Shown here piece by piece: positions 1 through 8,046 of a stretch of DNA of 64,000 nucleotides. The stretch lies in assembly GCA_963732875.1 (NCBI GenBank), contig CAVTBD010000002.1, positions 2,294,001 through 2,358,000 on the forward strand, written 5' to 3'. Position 1 is the first letter of the stretch, and every line of letters begins with the position of its first letter. A program made the position numbers and the translations under genes. This DNA is from WHSO01 sp963732875. Its GTDB lineage: Bacteria > Pseudomonadota > Alphaproteobacteria > SMXQ01. The notes below the pieces were generated by a model that was given only the letters and a program-made list of their open reading frames with translations, was not told where the DNA came from and ran no database searches.

Positions 1-657
1 GCGCGCGTCTACGACGCGGCCGGCGCCGACGAGCTGTGCTTCCTCGACATCACCGCGTCGAGCGAGAACCGCGACACGCTCTACGACGTGGTGCGCGGCA
101 CCGCCGAGCAGTGCTTCATGCCGTTGACCGTCGGCGGCGGCGTGCGCACCGTGGACGACATCCGCAAGCTTCTGCTGGCCGGCGCCGACAAGGTCTCGAT
201 CAATACCGCCGCCGTGGCGCGCCCGGAGTTCGTGAAGGAAGCCGCCGAGAAGTTCGGCGCCCAGTGCATCGTCGTCGCCATCGACGCGAAAGAGACCGGC
301 CCCGCCAAGTGGGAGATTTTCACCCACGGCGGGCGCAACGCCACCGGCCTCGATGCGGTCGAATGGGCGCGCCGCATGGTGTCCTTGGGGGCGGGCGAGA
401 TCCTGCTCACCTCCATGGACCGCGACGGCACCAAGTCCGGCTTCGACTGCGCGCTCACCCGCGCGGTCGCCGACGCCGTCACCGTGCCGGTGATCGCGTC
501 CGGCGGCGTCGGCACCCTCGATCACCTGGTAGCGGGCGTGCGCGACGGCCATGCCTCGGCGGTGCTGGCCGCTTCGATCTTCCACTTCGGCACTTATTCG
601 GTGGCCGAGGCCAAGGCCCACATGGCCGCCGCCGGCCTGCCGGTCAGGCTCGGCTGA
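1..657 (+). CDS. hisF: Imidazole glycerol phosphate synthase, cyclase subunit HisF (5' end outside window)
   Basis: HisF makes imidazole glycerol phosphate and AICAR from PRFAR and ammonia supplied by HisH, in histidine synthesis in the cytoplasm. The reading frame is open from base 1 and gives 218 residues; the family is about 250, so some 30 N-terminal residues are missing. The (beta/alpha)8 phosphate-binding signatures are visible: FLDITAS and LTVGGGVRTVDDI near the start of the fragment, IASGGVGTLDHL near residue 168 and AVLAASIFHFG near residue 190. hisE follows 56 bases downstream on the same strand, which supports a his operon entering the window from the left. Confidence 0.97.
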   Translation, partial: ARVYDAAGADELCFLDITASSENRDTLYDVVRGTAEQCFMPLTVGGGVRTVDDIRKLLLAGADKVSINTAAVARPEFVKEAAEKFGAQCIVVAIDAKETGPAKWEIFTHGGRNATGLDAVEWARRMVSLGAGEILLTSMDRDGTKSGFDCALTRAVADAVTVPVIASGGVGTLDHLVAGVRDGHASAVLAASIFHFGTYSVAEAKAHMAAAGLPVRLG

Positions 658-713
658 GTCCGCTTGCTCCCGGCGCTGGCCTCGATTGCGCCGATCTGCT
701 ACCCCTTCGCCCC

Positions 714-1076
714 ATGAGCGACAACAAGCGCGAGAGCAAGTCCAAGGCCCCGCCCGCCGATGCCGAAACGCTGGCGCGGCTCTACGCCACCATCGTCGCG
801 CGCAAGGGCGCCGACGCGGGGACGTCGTACACGGCGAAGCTGCTCGCGGGCGGCCCGGCGCTGATCGCGCGCAAGGTGGGCGAGGAGGCCGTCGAGGTCA
901 CGGTCGAGACGCTCAAGGGCGACGCGGACGCGTTGATCCGGGAAAGCGCCGACCTCATCTACCACCTGTTCGTCGCCTGGGCCGCGGCCGGCGTCACGCC
1001 CGAGGACGTCTACGGCGAGCTCGCCCGACGCGAGGGCACGTCCGGGCTCGCCGAGAAGGCCGCGCGCGGCAAATAG
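714..1076 (+). CDS. hisE: Phosphoribosyl-ATP pyrophosphatase HisE
   Basis: HisE hydrolyses phosphoribosyl-ATP to phosphoribosyl-AMP, the second step of histidine synthesis. The 120-residue product carries the all-alpha MazG-like fold with the typical acidic metal-binding helix VGEEAVEVTVETLKGD and the ESADLIYHLFV helix. Length fits the monofunctional enzyme rather than a HisI-HisE fusion. The ATG at 714 was chosen because it opens the conserved protein after a short polar leader; the same frame is open further upstream but only across hisF. It lies directly behind hisF, probably in one transcript, and is followed by the intergenic element starting near 1095. Confidence 0.95.
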   Translation: MSDNKRESKSKAPPADAETLARLYATIVARKGADAGTSYTAKLLAGGPALIARKVGEEAVEVTVETLKGDADALIRESADLIYHLFVAWAAAGVTPEDVYGELARREGTSGLAEKAARGK

Positions 1077-1094
1077 GCCGCCTCTCACAAAAAG

Positions 1095-1458
1095 CTTGTT
1101 CTTGTTATGTTCTTCTGCTATAAAGGTGGAGTCGTATTCGATCGCCGACTTGTCCGGATGCTAGCGCCGGGCCGTCGGCCAAGGATCCGGCCCGGTGGCT
1201 CCCTGTCGGGGTCATCGGCATCGGAGAGTGCGCGGGCGCTTCCCAGCCAAGCTGCGGCGCTTTCACCCTCTTTCCGGTATACCGCGCGTCGCAGCGACGG
1301 CGGGAGGAAGGCTTAAAAGATGTGGGCGGACTAAACGCTGAAATCCGAACGGGACACCCCGCGGCAGCTCCCCGACCCACCCCTTACCTCCCAGGGATTC
1401 CAGGCGCCATGGTGGTGTTTCAGCGCCGACGCCCGCGCATGTCCGAACTAGGACATGC
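1095..1458. repeat. Dispersed intergenic element, copy A (SOS box to terminal hairpin)
   Basis: The gap between hisE and the next gene (1077-1485) holds no convincing gene, but is clearly homologous to 50034-50410. Shared blocks in the same order and near-equal spacing: the GTTC-N7-GTTC box (1098-1112), a 17-base identical block (1131-1147), a 27-base identical block (1220-1246), a CGCGTCGCAGC block near 1285-1295, a GGGATTCCAGGCG block near 1394-1406, and a terminal hairpin GCATGTCC/GGACATGC (1437-1444 and 1451-1458). The DNA between blocks has diverged. A possible promoter TTGTTC-N17-TATAAA (1096-1124) overlaps the box. It could be a LexA-controlled non-coding RNA or a small non-autonomous repeat; I do not recognise the family. 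Confidence 0.75.
1098..1112 (+). promoter_or_regulatory. LexA (SOS) box candidate, GTTC-N7-GTTC
   Basis: GTTCTTGTTATGTTC matches the alphaproteobacterial LexA site GTTC-N7-GTTC exactly. It overlaps the -35 of a possible promoter (TTGTTC 1096-1101, 17 bases, TATAAA 1119-1124), the usual position for repression. The same box stands at the head of the second copy of the element at 50037. One or two such 8-base matches are expected by chance in 64 kb, so the conserved position is the stronger argument. Confidence 0.6.
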
Positions 1459-1485
1459 GACCGCGAGCCCGTGCCTTCTTATGCT

Positions 1486-2421
1486 CTAACCGGAACGAGT
1501 AGCCGTCGCCCCACGCGTGACCAGCACCAGGCCGACCGCGATCAGCGCGATCCCGACCACGTGATAGTGACGGAACGGTTCGCCCAGCAGGCCGACGCCG
1601 AGCGCGGTGCTGAACACCGGCATCAGGTAGAGGAACATGCCGGTGCGCGACGGGCCGAGCCGCGCCACCGAGCGGTTCCAGAAGATGTAGGCGAGCGTCG
1701 AGGGAAACACCGCGAGGTAGAAGATGGTGGCGAGGCTCGCCACACTCGGCGTGAACAGGCCGGTGCGCGGAATCTCCCACGCCAGCAGCGGCAGATGAAA
1801 CAGCACGCCGATGGCGACGATCGCGGCCAGGAACAGGATTGGCGGCAGCGCCGTGCGCCGCCACCGGATCAGCACGGTATAGAGCGCCCAGAACCCGATC
1901 GCCGCCACTACCAGCAGGTCGCCCCGGTTGAGGTCGAGCGCGAGGATCGCGGAAAGATGGCCGCGCGCGACGATGGTGGCGGCGCCCGCAAGCGCGATGG
2001 CGATGCCGACGACCTGGCGCGATGTCGGCGTCTCGCGCAGGAACAGAGCCGCCAGCACGAAGGTGAACACCGGCATCATGGCGTTGATCAGTGAGGCATT
2101 CACCACCGTGGTGAAATGCAGCGCCGAATAGACCAGACAGTTGAACGAGGTGACTCCGACCGCGCCCAGCACCAGCAGGAACGGCAGCTCGGCGCGAAGA
2201 CGCGAAAGATTGGACGGCAGCGCGCGCAACGCGAACGGTGCCAGGATCACGAAGGCCCCGACCCAGCGCCAGAACGACATCTGGATCGGCGGGATCGCCT
2301 CATGCATGACGCGCGCGACCAGGAAGTTGCCGGCCCAGAACAGCGGCGGCAGGGTGGCGATCAGCCAGTCGCCGAGACGCGGCGCCGGTGTGGCAGCAGA
2401 GGGGGCGGCGGACGCGGTCAT
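1486..2421 (-). CDS. EamA/DMT-family membrane transporter
   Basis: A 311-residue inner-membrane protein with ten hydrophobic segments arranged as two EamA repeats, the fold of drug/metabolite transporters such as RhaT and YdcZ-type exporters. Visible signatures are FWAGNFLVARV in the first repeat and PVFSTALGVGLLGE in the second. Substrate cannot be told from sequence. The start at 2421 (MTASAAPS) was preferred over an in-frame start at 2487 because the extra 22 residues are basic and unlike the family. It runs convergent to hisE across the repeat element and divergent from the HIT gene. Confidence 0.88.
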   Translation of the reverse strand: MTASAAPSAATPAPRLGDWLIATLPPLFWAGNFLVARVMHEAIPPIQMSFWRWVGAFVILAPFALRALPSNLSRLRAELPFLLVLGAVGVTSFNCLVYSALHFTTVVNASLINAMMPVFTFVLAALFLRETPTSRQVVGIAIALAGAATIVARGHLSAILALDLNRGDLLVVAAIGFWALYTVLIRWRRTALPPILFLAAIVAIGVLFHLPLLAWEIPRTGLFTPSVASLATIFYLAVFPSTLAYIFWNRSVARLGPSRTGMFLYLMPVFSTALGVGLLGEPFRHYHVVGIALIAVGLVLVTRGATATRSG

Positions 2422-2646
2422 GACGGTGACGCGGAAGGCGGATAACCGGTTATGGAACGGGGCGCGGCGGGCGGCATGGGGCGGCACGGTAAGCCCTCAC
2501 GGGGCCCGGGTCCAGTGGGCGGCAGGCACACCCGGGGGCCCGCGCCGTGACAGGGCGGCGCCGATCTGCTACCGGTTCGAGGCGGGACGGGGCCGCGTCC
2601 CCCGGCATGATCGAACAAGCAAGCTCACGACAACAGGGAGAGCGCG

Positions 2647-3009
2647 ATGGCCTACGATCCCGACAACATCTTCGCCAAGATCCTGCGCGGCGAGATCCCT
2701 TGCAAGAAAGTGTACGAGGACGACCACGTGCTCGCCTTCCACGACATTGCGCCCAAGCGGCCGATCCACGTGCTGGTGGTTCCCAAGGGCGCCTACGTGT
2801 CCTACGACGACTTCGCCGCCAAGGCGCCCGAGGCCGAGATCGTCGCCTTCACCCGCGCGGTGGGCAGGATCGCGCGCGAGCTCGGCGTCGCCGAGACCGG
2901 CTACCGCCTGATCGCCAACACCGGCATCAACGGCGGCCAGGAAGTGCCGCACTACCATATCCACATCTTGGGCGGCGCCGGCGTCGGGCCGATGGTCGCG
3001 GCGAAGTAG
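2647..3009 (+). CDS. HIT-family nucleotide-binding protein (HinT type)
   Basis: A 120-residue cytoplasmic HIT protein. These homodimers hydrolyse AMP-linked substrates such as adenosine phosphoramidates. The histidine triad HYHIHILGG is near residue 100, and the N-terminal DNIFAKILRGEIPCKKV and DIAPKRPIHVLVVPK segments are those of the HinT/PKCI-1 branch. A ribosome binding site (AGGGAGAG) sits just ahead of the ATG. In many alphaproteobacteria this gene follows hisE closely; here an exporter and the repeat element lie between them. Confidence 0.93.
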   Translation: MAYDPDNIFAKILRGEIPCKKVYEDDHVLAFHDIAPKRPIHVLVVPKGAYVSYDDFAAKAPEAEIVAFTRAVGRIARELGVAETGYRLIANTGINGGQEVPHYHIHILGGAGVGPMVAAK

Positions 3010-3027
3010 CCGCGCGGCGCGCAGCCG

Positions 3028-3556
3028 ATGAAGATCGTCGATCTGTCGCTGCCGCTCTACACCGGCATGCCGGTCTATCCCGGCGACCCCGAGGCCTCGA
3101 TCGAGCCCGTCCATACGCTCGCGCGCGAAGGCTGGGTGATGCGGCGCCTCGAGATCAACAGCCACGATGGCACCCACGTCAATGTGCCGGCCCACATGAT
3201 CCCCGGTGGCCGGAGCCTCGACGATTATGCGCTCGATGACTTCTGCGGCCGCGCACGGCTCTATCGGGCGGGCACGGCGATGAAGTTCCGGGCTTGGCTA
3301 TCTGTTCGCCGACCGCACCATCGATGCTGCGTTGGCGAAGAAAATTGTCGCGTCGCGTCCGCGCTTCGTCGGCCTCGCCAATGACTACGGCCTCGACGTG
3401 GAGATTCAGCGCGCACTGCTCGCGGCGGGGATCATCGTGTTCGAGAATCTCGCCAATCTCGACCGGCTGCCCGAGGCCTTCGATTTCTACGGCATGCCGC
3501 TGCGTATCCGGGGCGGCGACGCCAGCCCGGTGCGCGCCTTCGCGGTGATCGACTAG
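3028..3556 (+). pseudogene. Cyclase family protein (KynB-like), frameshifted
   Basis: Two frames together read as one metal-dependent cyclase/arylformamidase. The first (from 3028) has LSLPLYTGMPVYPGDP and the metal-binding NSHDGTHVNVPAHMI. The second (to 3556) has PRFVGLANDYGLDVEIQ, FENLANLDRLP and FYGMPLRIRGGDASPVRAF, all typical of the C-terminal half. The frames join at about 3288, where removing one G from a GGG run gives the continuous segment MKFRLGYLFADRTID. The joined product is about 175 residues, slightly short for the family. It begins 18 bases after the HIT gene. Either the gene is recently inactivated or the extra base is an assembly error. Confidence 0.82.
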
Positions 3557-3578
3557 GCGGGCTTCAGCGTCCGGCCGT

Positions 3579-4055
3579 TCAGGCCGGCTTAATCATTGTC
3601 ACCGCGGCCAGCACCAGGCCGCCGCGGGTGCGGTGGCCGTAGATGCGCTGGCGGGTATAGCCGTGACGCTTGTAGAAGCCCTCGGCGGTGAGCGAGGATT
3701 CGACCCGTAGCAGCTCGGCCCCCTCGGCGCGGATCGCGGCCTCGGCGCGGGCGAGCAGCGCGCTGCCGATCCCTTGCCTCACCCAGTCGGGATCGGTGTA
3801 GAGCAGCGACACCTCGCCCGGACGCGCGCCGCCGATGGCGACGACCTCGCCCGCCGCGCTCACCGCGACCTCGAACAGGAGCGAGCGCGCGAACACGCGG
3901 GCGTAGAAGTTCGGATCGAGGTTGCCCGCCCAGCTCGCGACCTCCGCCTCGGTGTAATGGCTGCGGCCGAGCACCAGGATCGCGTGCCGGTGCACGCGCG
4001 CGATCGCGTCCGTGTCCGCGGGCGTCGCGGCACGGATGGTCCAGTCCCCGGCCAT
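3579..4055 (-). CDS. GNAT-family N-acetyltransferase
   Basis: A 158-residue single-domain acetyltransferase. The acetyl-CoA binding loop is visible as DPDWVRQGIGSALLARAEAA around residues 90-110 (Q/RxxGxG/A type), followed by GFYKRHGYTRQRIYGHRTRGG, the usual C-terminal motif. The N-terminal IRAATPADTDAIARVHRHA is also typical. The acceptor substrate is unknown. It is only 6 bases from the end of the membrane protein gene at 4062 and probably shares its transcript. Confidence 0.9.
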   Translation of the reverse strand: MAGDWTIRAATPADTDAIARVHRHAILVLGRSHYTEAEVASWAGNLDPNFYARVFARSLLFEVAVSAAGEVVAIGGARPGEVSLLYTDPDWVRQGIGSALLARAEAAIRAEGAELLRVESSLTAEGFYKRHGYTRQRIYGHRTRGGLVLAAVTMIKPA

Positions 4056-4061
4056 GACGGA

Positions 4062-4433
4062 TCAGGCGGTGCGGGTCGCGCGGAACACGATCACCGTGAA
4101 CAGCACCATGCCGCCTAGCACCACGAACGACGACGCGGCGGCGAGCGGCTCGGCATTGGGCCAGTCGTTGTAGATCAGGCCGACCGCGCTGATGAGGGCG
4201 ATCATGCCGATATTGGCGATCCAGAAATGCCAGCGCGCCAGCGCGCTTTCCGCCGCCTGTGGCCAGGCGCGGTAGAACAGGCCGTAGAGGAACATGGATA
4301 CGTAGCCGAGCAGATTGAGGTGCGCATGGGTCGGTGCCTGCACATGGTCATGGCTCGCCGCCATGTAGATGCCGAGTGCCATGCCGATCAGAACATAGAT
4401 CACCGAAAGCCTGACGAAACGCGAAGCCAGCAT
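4062..4433 (-). CDS. Small four-helix membrane protein related to haem-copper oxidase subunit I
   Basis: A 123-residue protein with four predicted membrane helices: residues about 8-28, 41-55, 68-88 and 96-117. The segment THAHLNLLGYVSMFLYGLFY with histidines at the end of helix 1 and the start of helix 2 resembles the haem-ligand region of haem-copper oxidase subunit I and NorB, and short proteins of this type are often annotated as cytochrome-c oxidase. It is far too short to be a catalytic subunit by itself. Role unknown. It heads a two-gene unit with the acetyltransferase downstream and lies next to the duplicated comM end. Confidence 0.75.
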   Translation of the reverse strand: MLASRFVRLSVIYVLIGMALGIYMAASHDHVQAPTHAHLNLLGYVSMFLYGLFYRAWPQAAESALARWHFWIANIGMIALISAVGLIYNDWPNAEPLAAASSFVVLGGMVLFTVIVFRATRTA

Positions 4434-4506
4434 GGGGTTTTCTCCTGCTTTATTGTCTGCGTTGAAACACGGTTGGCCGGCCGGTTTGCCCCGGGCCGCG
4501 GGCGCA

Positions 4507-4562
4507 TTATCGCCCGGGCACGATGCGCCGGTAAGAGACCGCTTCGGCGATATGGGCGCGCG
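4507..4562 (-). repeat. Duplicated comM 3' end (att-like direct repeat, outer copy)
   Basis: Read on the minus strand this gives RAHIAEAVSYRRIVPGR followed by a stop, the last 17 codons of ComM. It matches 7195-7250 in the same orientation: 48 of about 53 aligned bases are identical, with a central run of 32 identical bases. Nothing ComM-like continues upstream of it (bases above 4562). A gene 3' end copied in direct orientation at both edges of a foreign segment is the usual mark of site-specific integration. No integrase gene lies between the copies. Confidence 0.75.
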
Positions 4563-4729
4563 GGATCACCGCTGGCCGGAGGCGGCCCAAGTGACCAAGG
4601 CCGCCATGATTGAAGGAGATCAACAAAGGAGCGGCGAAGTCCTGTCGTCTTCAGGTAAAATGCCCCTATCCTGAAAAGTACTGTCGTATTCATGCGGAAG
4701 CTTCATATAACCGGAGGGGGGGCGGCTCC

Positions 4730-5869
4730 ATGGAAAGCTTCATCGGCTGGGTACGTGGTTGCAGAAGGACGGGAGGCCGCCTGCTTGCCTGCGCCGGCCT
4801 TGTCGCCGGCGTCGCGGCTTGCAGCGGCAGCGAACGAAGCCAGTATTCGGAGATCGGCGGGTCGTTCTCCAAGGGCTATCAATCCGCCGCGGACATCATA
4901 AAGGAAAATCTCGGGACCGCGACGCGGGATGCGCGGCGGCTGGCGGTCGTCGACTATATCGTCAACGGCAACCACGGCACGAACCTGGACGCAGGAGATG
5001 TCCCGTCGTCGTTCAGGCGTTATGTCTGCGCCGGTACGGGGCGATACCAGAATCTTCTCGCGGCCCTGAGCGTGACCGAAGCCTATGGGAAAATGATTTC
5101 CGACCTGTCTGCGTCGCCGAGCGACGATCTCGGCAAGCTGTGGGCCTCGATCCAGAAGTTGCAAAAGCCCGCGCGGCCGCTGGCGTTGCCCGAACCCAAT
5201 CCCGCTGCCTATGCCGACTGCCTCAAATCGCTGGGGACACTGGTGCCGCCATCCGGGGAAAAGATCGAGGTCCCGGAAAAGGAAGCGGTGACGACCGCCG
5301 CGCTGTTCGCCGCCTACGACGCGGTGACGAAACTCGTCGATGCCCTGAAGAAAGTGGCGGTGCGGGCCCTGAAGCAGGTGGACGAGGCTGCGCGCGCGCA
5401 GGCGATCAAGGACTACGTCCTCGCCAACCGGGCGACGGTCGAGACGGTCATCGGCCATGCCGACGCCAAGGGTAACGTCACCCAGGGCATCCTGAACGGG
5501 GACGCGCTCGCCGCGGCGCTGGAGCGCAGGAAGAAATCATCGCTGGTGGTGCCCTATTACACTTTCGAGAAGATGATGCGGCTCGATCGCGGGAAGGCAC
5601 GTATCGAGATCCTGAAGCTCGATGGAGAAACGCAGGCGGCCCTCGCGGAATTCGATGACTTGAGCCAGCGCAAGCCGCCTAAGGACATCGTCAAGGCCAT
5701 GCGGGAAGCGCAGGCGCAGCTCGTGGACCTCGCCAACGGCAAGATGGGCGCCGGCGACGCCTGGGCTGCCTTCACGGCCTTCGCCACGGCGGCGAAGGCA
5801 CTCGACGATGCGGTCAAGGACGCGGCCCAGAAGGCCAAGGACAGTCGCGATGCCCTCGGCAAGCTGTAA
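4730..5869 (+). CDS. Predicted helical lipoprotein of unknown function
   Basis: A 379-residue protein starting with a basic segment, a hydrophobic stretch and a lipobox (GVAAC) near residue 31, so it should be a lipid-anchored envelope protein. The rest is mostly alpha-helical and charged, with several Ala/Lys/Glu-rich helices in the second half and no domain I recognise. The start at 4730 follows a purine-rich GGAGGGGGGG stretch; the frame is open to 4610 but the added residues do not look like a secretion leader. It overlaps the start of the protease gene by 20 bases, so the two are very likely translated together. It lies between the two comM-end repeats and may be horizontally acquired cargo. 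Confidence 0.75.
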   Translation: MESFIGWVRGCRRTGGRLLACAGLVAGVAACSGSERSQYSEIGGSFSKGYQSAADIIKENLGTATRDARRLAVVDYIVNGNHGTNLDAGDVPSSFRRYVCAGTGRYQNLLAALSVTEAYGKMISDLSASPSDDLGKLWASIQKLQKPARPLALPEPNPAAYADCLKSLGTLVPPSGEKIEVPEKEAVTTAALFAAYDAVTKLVDALKKVAVRALKQVDEAARAQAIKDYVLANRATVETVIGHADAKGNVTQGILNGDALAAALERRKKSSLVVPYYTFEKMMRLDRGKARIEILKLDGETQAALAEFDDLSQRKPPKDIVKAMREAQAQLVDLANGKMGAGDAWAAFTAFATAAKALDDAVKDAAQKAKDSRDALGKL

Positions 5870-7183
5870 CAACACCGCGTCCGGGCGTTACACCACACGG
5901 CGCCGGTTCCTGCCGGCTCCGGCCCTCGCCCTCTGCCTGCTGGGGGCCGTCGCGGCGACCATGGCGATGCCCGCCGCCGCCCAGGATGCCAGGCTGACCG
6001 AGGCGCAGCGCGCCGAGTTCGTCACGCGGACGCTGGGGACGATGTCCCCTGCCCAGCGTCGGGCGCTGGAAGACGCGATCAATTCTAAGCTGGCGCTCGC
6101 CAAGTGGGAGGCCGCACACGGTACCCCGCCGACGCAGCAGACCATGTCGCATGAGGAGAGAAAGAATCCAGGCGTGCTGGACCGGATCAAGGAAGCCCTG
6201 GGGTCGATCATGTCCTCCCTGATTCAGCATATCGACCACGATCCCGAGCGCCCAGCAGCGGGAGAACCAGGCTCAGATTGCCAGTCTCGAGGATACCGTG
6301 GCCGTGCTGCACGGCGGGCCCGGCGCGGGTTTGCAGTCGGTATTCGAAACCATCGCGAACATTACGCGCGTCGCCTACCTCGTCTGCGGCGGCCATGTCG
6401 TCAAGCGCACCAGCGATTCCATTTACTGGAACAACGATATCGATGCCTATTTGGGCCAGCATGCCGCCACGCTCAAGTCGGTCGGGATGATCGAAGTCAG
6501 GGGACTGGACGAACCCCGGGGCGACACCCACTGTCCGCCGCCCGATCCGGCCTACATGCCCGTCGGCACCGGCTTCATGGCCGAAAAGGGGCTGCTGGTC
6601 ACCAACCGGCACGTGCTCGAGACGTTCGCCGTGAATTCATCGGGCACGTGGACGATCAGGCCCGGGCTGAGCGTTCGCGTGGTGTTCGGGCGGGAGAGCA
6701 CCGACCTGCCACGTCACGCCCGTGAACCTGACGGTAACGGCGGTCGCGGCGGTCCATCCGACGCTCGATCTGGCGGCGCTGCGGGTTGACGGCGCGTCAC
6801 CACCGCCGCTCGCGATGTCGGGCGGCCCGGTCAGTGCGAACGAAGCCATTGCAGTGATCGGCTATCCGGCCTGCGACAACCGGGTGCATCGGCTGGACGA
6901 GCTGACGGTGTTCGGCATGCCGCCCCTGTTCTATGTGGAGCGGTTCCAACCGGGCGAAGTCATGCAGGACGGCGACACGCCGTCCCAGTTCCGTCACGAC
7001 GCCAGCACGCTCGGCGGCAATTCCGGATCGCCGGTCATGCGGCTGTCGGACGGCACGGTCCTCGGCGTCCATTCGGGCGGCGTTCCGTACCAATACAACG
7101 TTGCGATCCCGGCTACGGCGCTCGCCGCGTTTCTTCGGACCCTATCACCCGGCGCGGCCCAAGCGGCCGGTGGGGCGAAATAG
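5850..7183 (+). pseudogene. Secreted trypsin-like serine protease, two frameshifts
   Basis: Three frames join into one product of about 443 residues. The first has a Sec-type signal peptide (RRRFLPAPALALCLLGAV to MPAAAQDA) and a helical N-terminal region. The second, from about 6250, has TGFMAEKGLLVTNRHVLETF with the catalytic histidine. The third, from about 6712, has HPTLDLAALRVD with the aspartate and STLGGNSGSPVMRLSDG with the catalytic serine. The whole S1/trypsin-like triad is therefore intact. Each junction is repaired by removing one C from a CCC run (near 6250 and near 6712). It starts inside the end of the lipoprotein gene. Substrate unknown; the lipoprotein is a plausible partner. 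Confidence 0.78.
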
Positions 7184-7194
7184 ACCGCCCTCCG

Positions 7195-7462
7195 CTACCG
7201 CCCGGGAACGATGCGCCGGTAAGAGACCGCTTCGGCGATGTGCGCCCGCGTCACCCCGTCGGCGCCTTCGAGATCGGCGAGCGTGCGCGCGACCCGGAGC
7301 GTGCGGTGATAGCCGCGCGCGCTCATGCGCATCTTCTCGGCGGCCTGGGTGAGGAGTGCGCGCCCGGTGGCGTCGGGCGCGGCGATCTTTTCCAGGAGCT
7401 GGCCGTCGGCTTCGGCATTGGTGCGCAGCGATTCGCCGAGTTCGGCGAAGCGCGCGGCCTGC
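7195..7462 (-). pseudogene. comM: comM, 3' fragment
   Basis: The C-terminal 88 codons of ComM/YifB, a Mg-chelatase-like AAA+ helicase needed for branch migration in natural transformation. The fragment includes QAARFAELGESLRTNAEADG, RMSARGYHRTLRVARTLADL and the final AEAVSYRRIVPGR. Upstream (above about 7462) the sequence switches to an IS5-type transposase gene. About 110 codons between this and the 5' fragment are missing, including the sensor and arginine-finger part of the AAA+ module. The last 17 codons are repeated at 4507-4562. Confidence 0.9.
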
Positions 7463-7739
7463 AGGCGATGCCGCCCTGCAGCACGTAGAAGACGGCATTC
7501 ATGATCTCGCGCGTCGGCCATCGGTGGGGTCGACCGGTTCGGGCCGGTGGCGGCAGGAACGGCGCGATGATCGCCCATTCCGCATCGGTGAGGTCGCTTC
7601 CGTAACGCAGATGTTCGCGGCTATGCTGCCGCCGGGTGGTCGGGGTCCACATGAGGCTCTCCAAACTGGCTTCGACAACCGTTTGGAATCACATCCGAAC
7701 CCGGCCATCCACCCCAAAACCGCGTTTCAAGACAGCCTC
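7463..7739 (-). mobile_element. IS5-family insertion sequence, truncated (5' end of transposase)
   Basis: The minus strand from ATG at 7652 encodes about 63 residues beginning MWTPTTRRQHSREHLRYG, then DLTDAEWAIIAPFLPPP and REIMNAVFYVLQGGIA, the N-terminal DUF4096-like part of IS5-family transposases (normally about 250-280 residues in all). The outer end is preserved: GAGGCTGTCTTGAAACGCGG read on the minus strand from 7739, a typical IS5-type terminal inverted repeat, next to a TTA that fits the short target duplication of this family. At about 7462 the transposase stops and comM sequence begins, so the distal part and the other end of the IS are lost. Confidence 0.85.
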
Positions 7740-7784
7740 TTAGGTCTTTCCAATTATAAGGCGCATGTCCCACCCCATCCGTTT

Positions 7785-8027
7785 TTGATTAGAATATTTG
7801 AATTCTCTATCAAGAATCCATTTCTCAGCACCGCAGCGGTTTTCATATTTGGCCTATTATTATATGCCGCATCATGCGCTCGATTAGCTGATCCCGCAGG
7901 ATGGGAAATAGTTGTAACGCGTATATTTCAGCCAATCCCGCGAGAATTATACGCGCCCATACTAGCGGCCTTAATGATAGCGAGCGGCTGGGCCTTCCTT
8001 TCAATTTTGTGGCCTACTGCGTTTTAG
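7785..8027 (+). CDS. Small hydrophobic protein in AT-rich foreign DNA
   Basis: The stretch 7740-8046 is much richer in A+T than its surroundings. It holds an open frame with TTG at 7785 as the first start codon and 80 residues: two hydrophobic segments (FLSTAAVFIFGLLLYAASC, and LAALMIASGWAFLSILWP at the C-terminus) joined by a polar loop. Codon use (many ATA, TTA, AGA) is unlike the rest of the window, which argues for horizontal origin. No homologue recognised. It may be a complete small membrane protein or the tail of a larger one whose start was lost; the frame stays open leftwards only by reading antisense into the IS fragment. Confidence 0.4.
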   Translation: MIRIFEFSIKNPFLSTAAVFIFGLLLYAASCARLADPAGWEIVVTRIFQPIPRELYAPILAALMIASGWAFLSILWPTAF

Positions 8028-8046
8028 GTGCGTTTGCTACCTAATG

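Noticed and set aside
1105..1380. Short open frames inside both copies of the intergenic element (also 50052-50303), sharing the peptide WEAPAHSP
   Set aside because: The shared peptide is just the translation of the 27-base identical DNA block. The frames differ in length, the rest is dissimilar, and no start site or domain supports a protein.
4730..7183. Lipoprotein/protease pair as an antiphage defence system
   Set aside because: Both products carry export signals and there is no nuclease, NTPase or sensor domain. Position in an island is not enough to claim defence.
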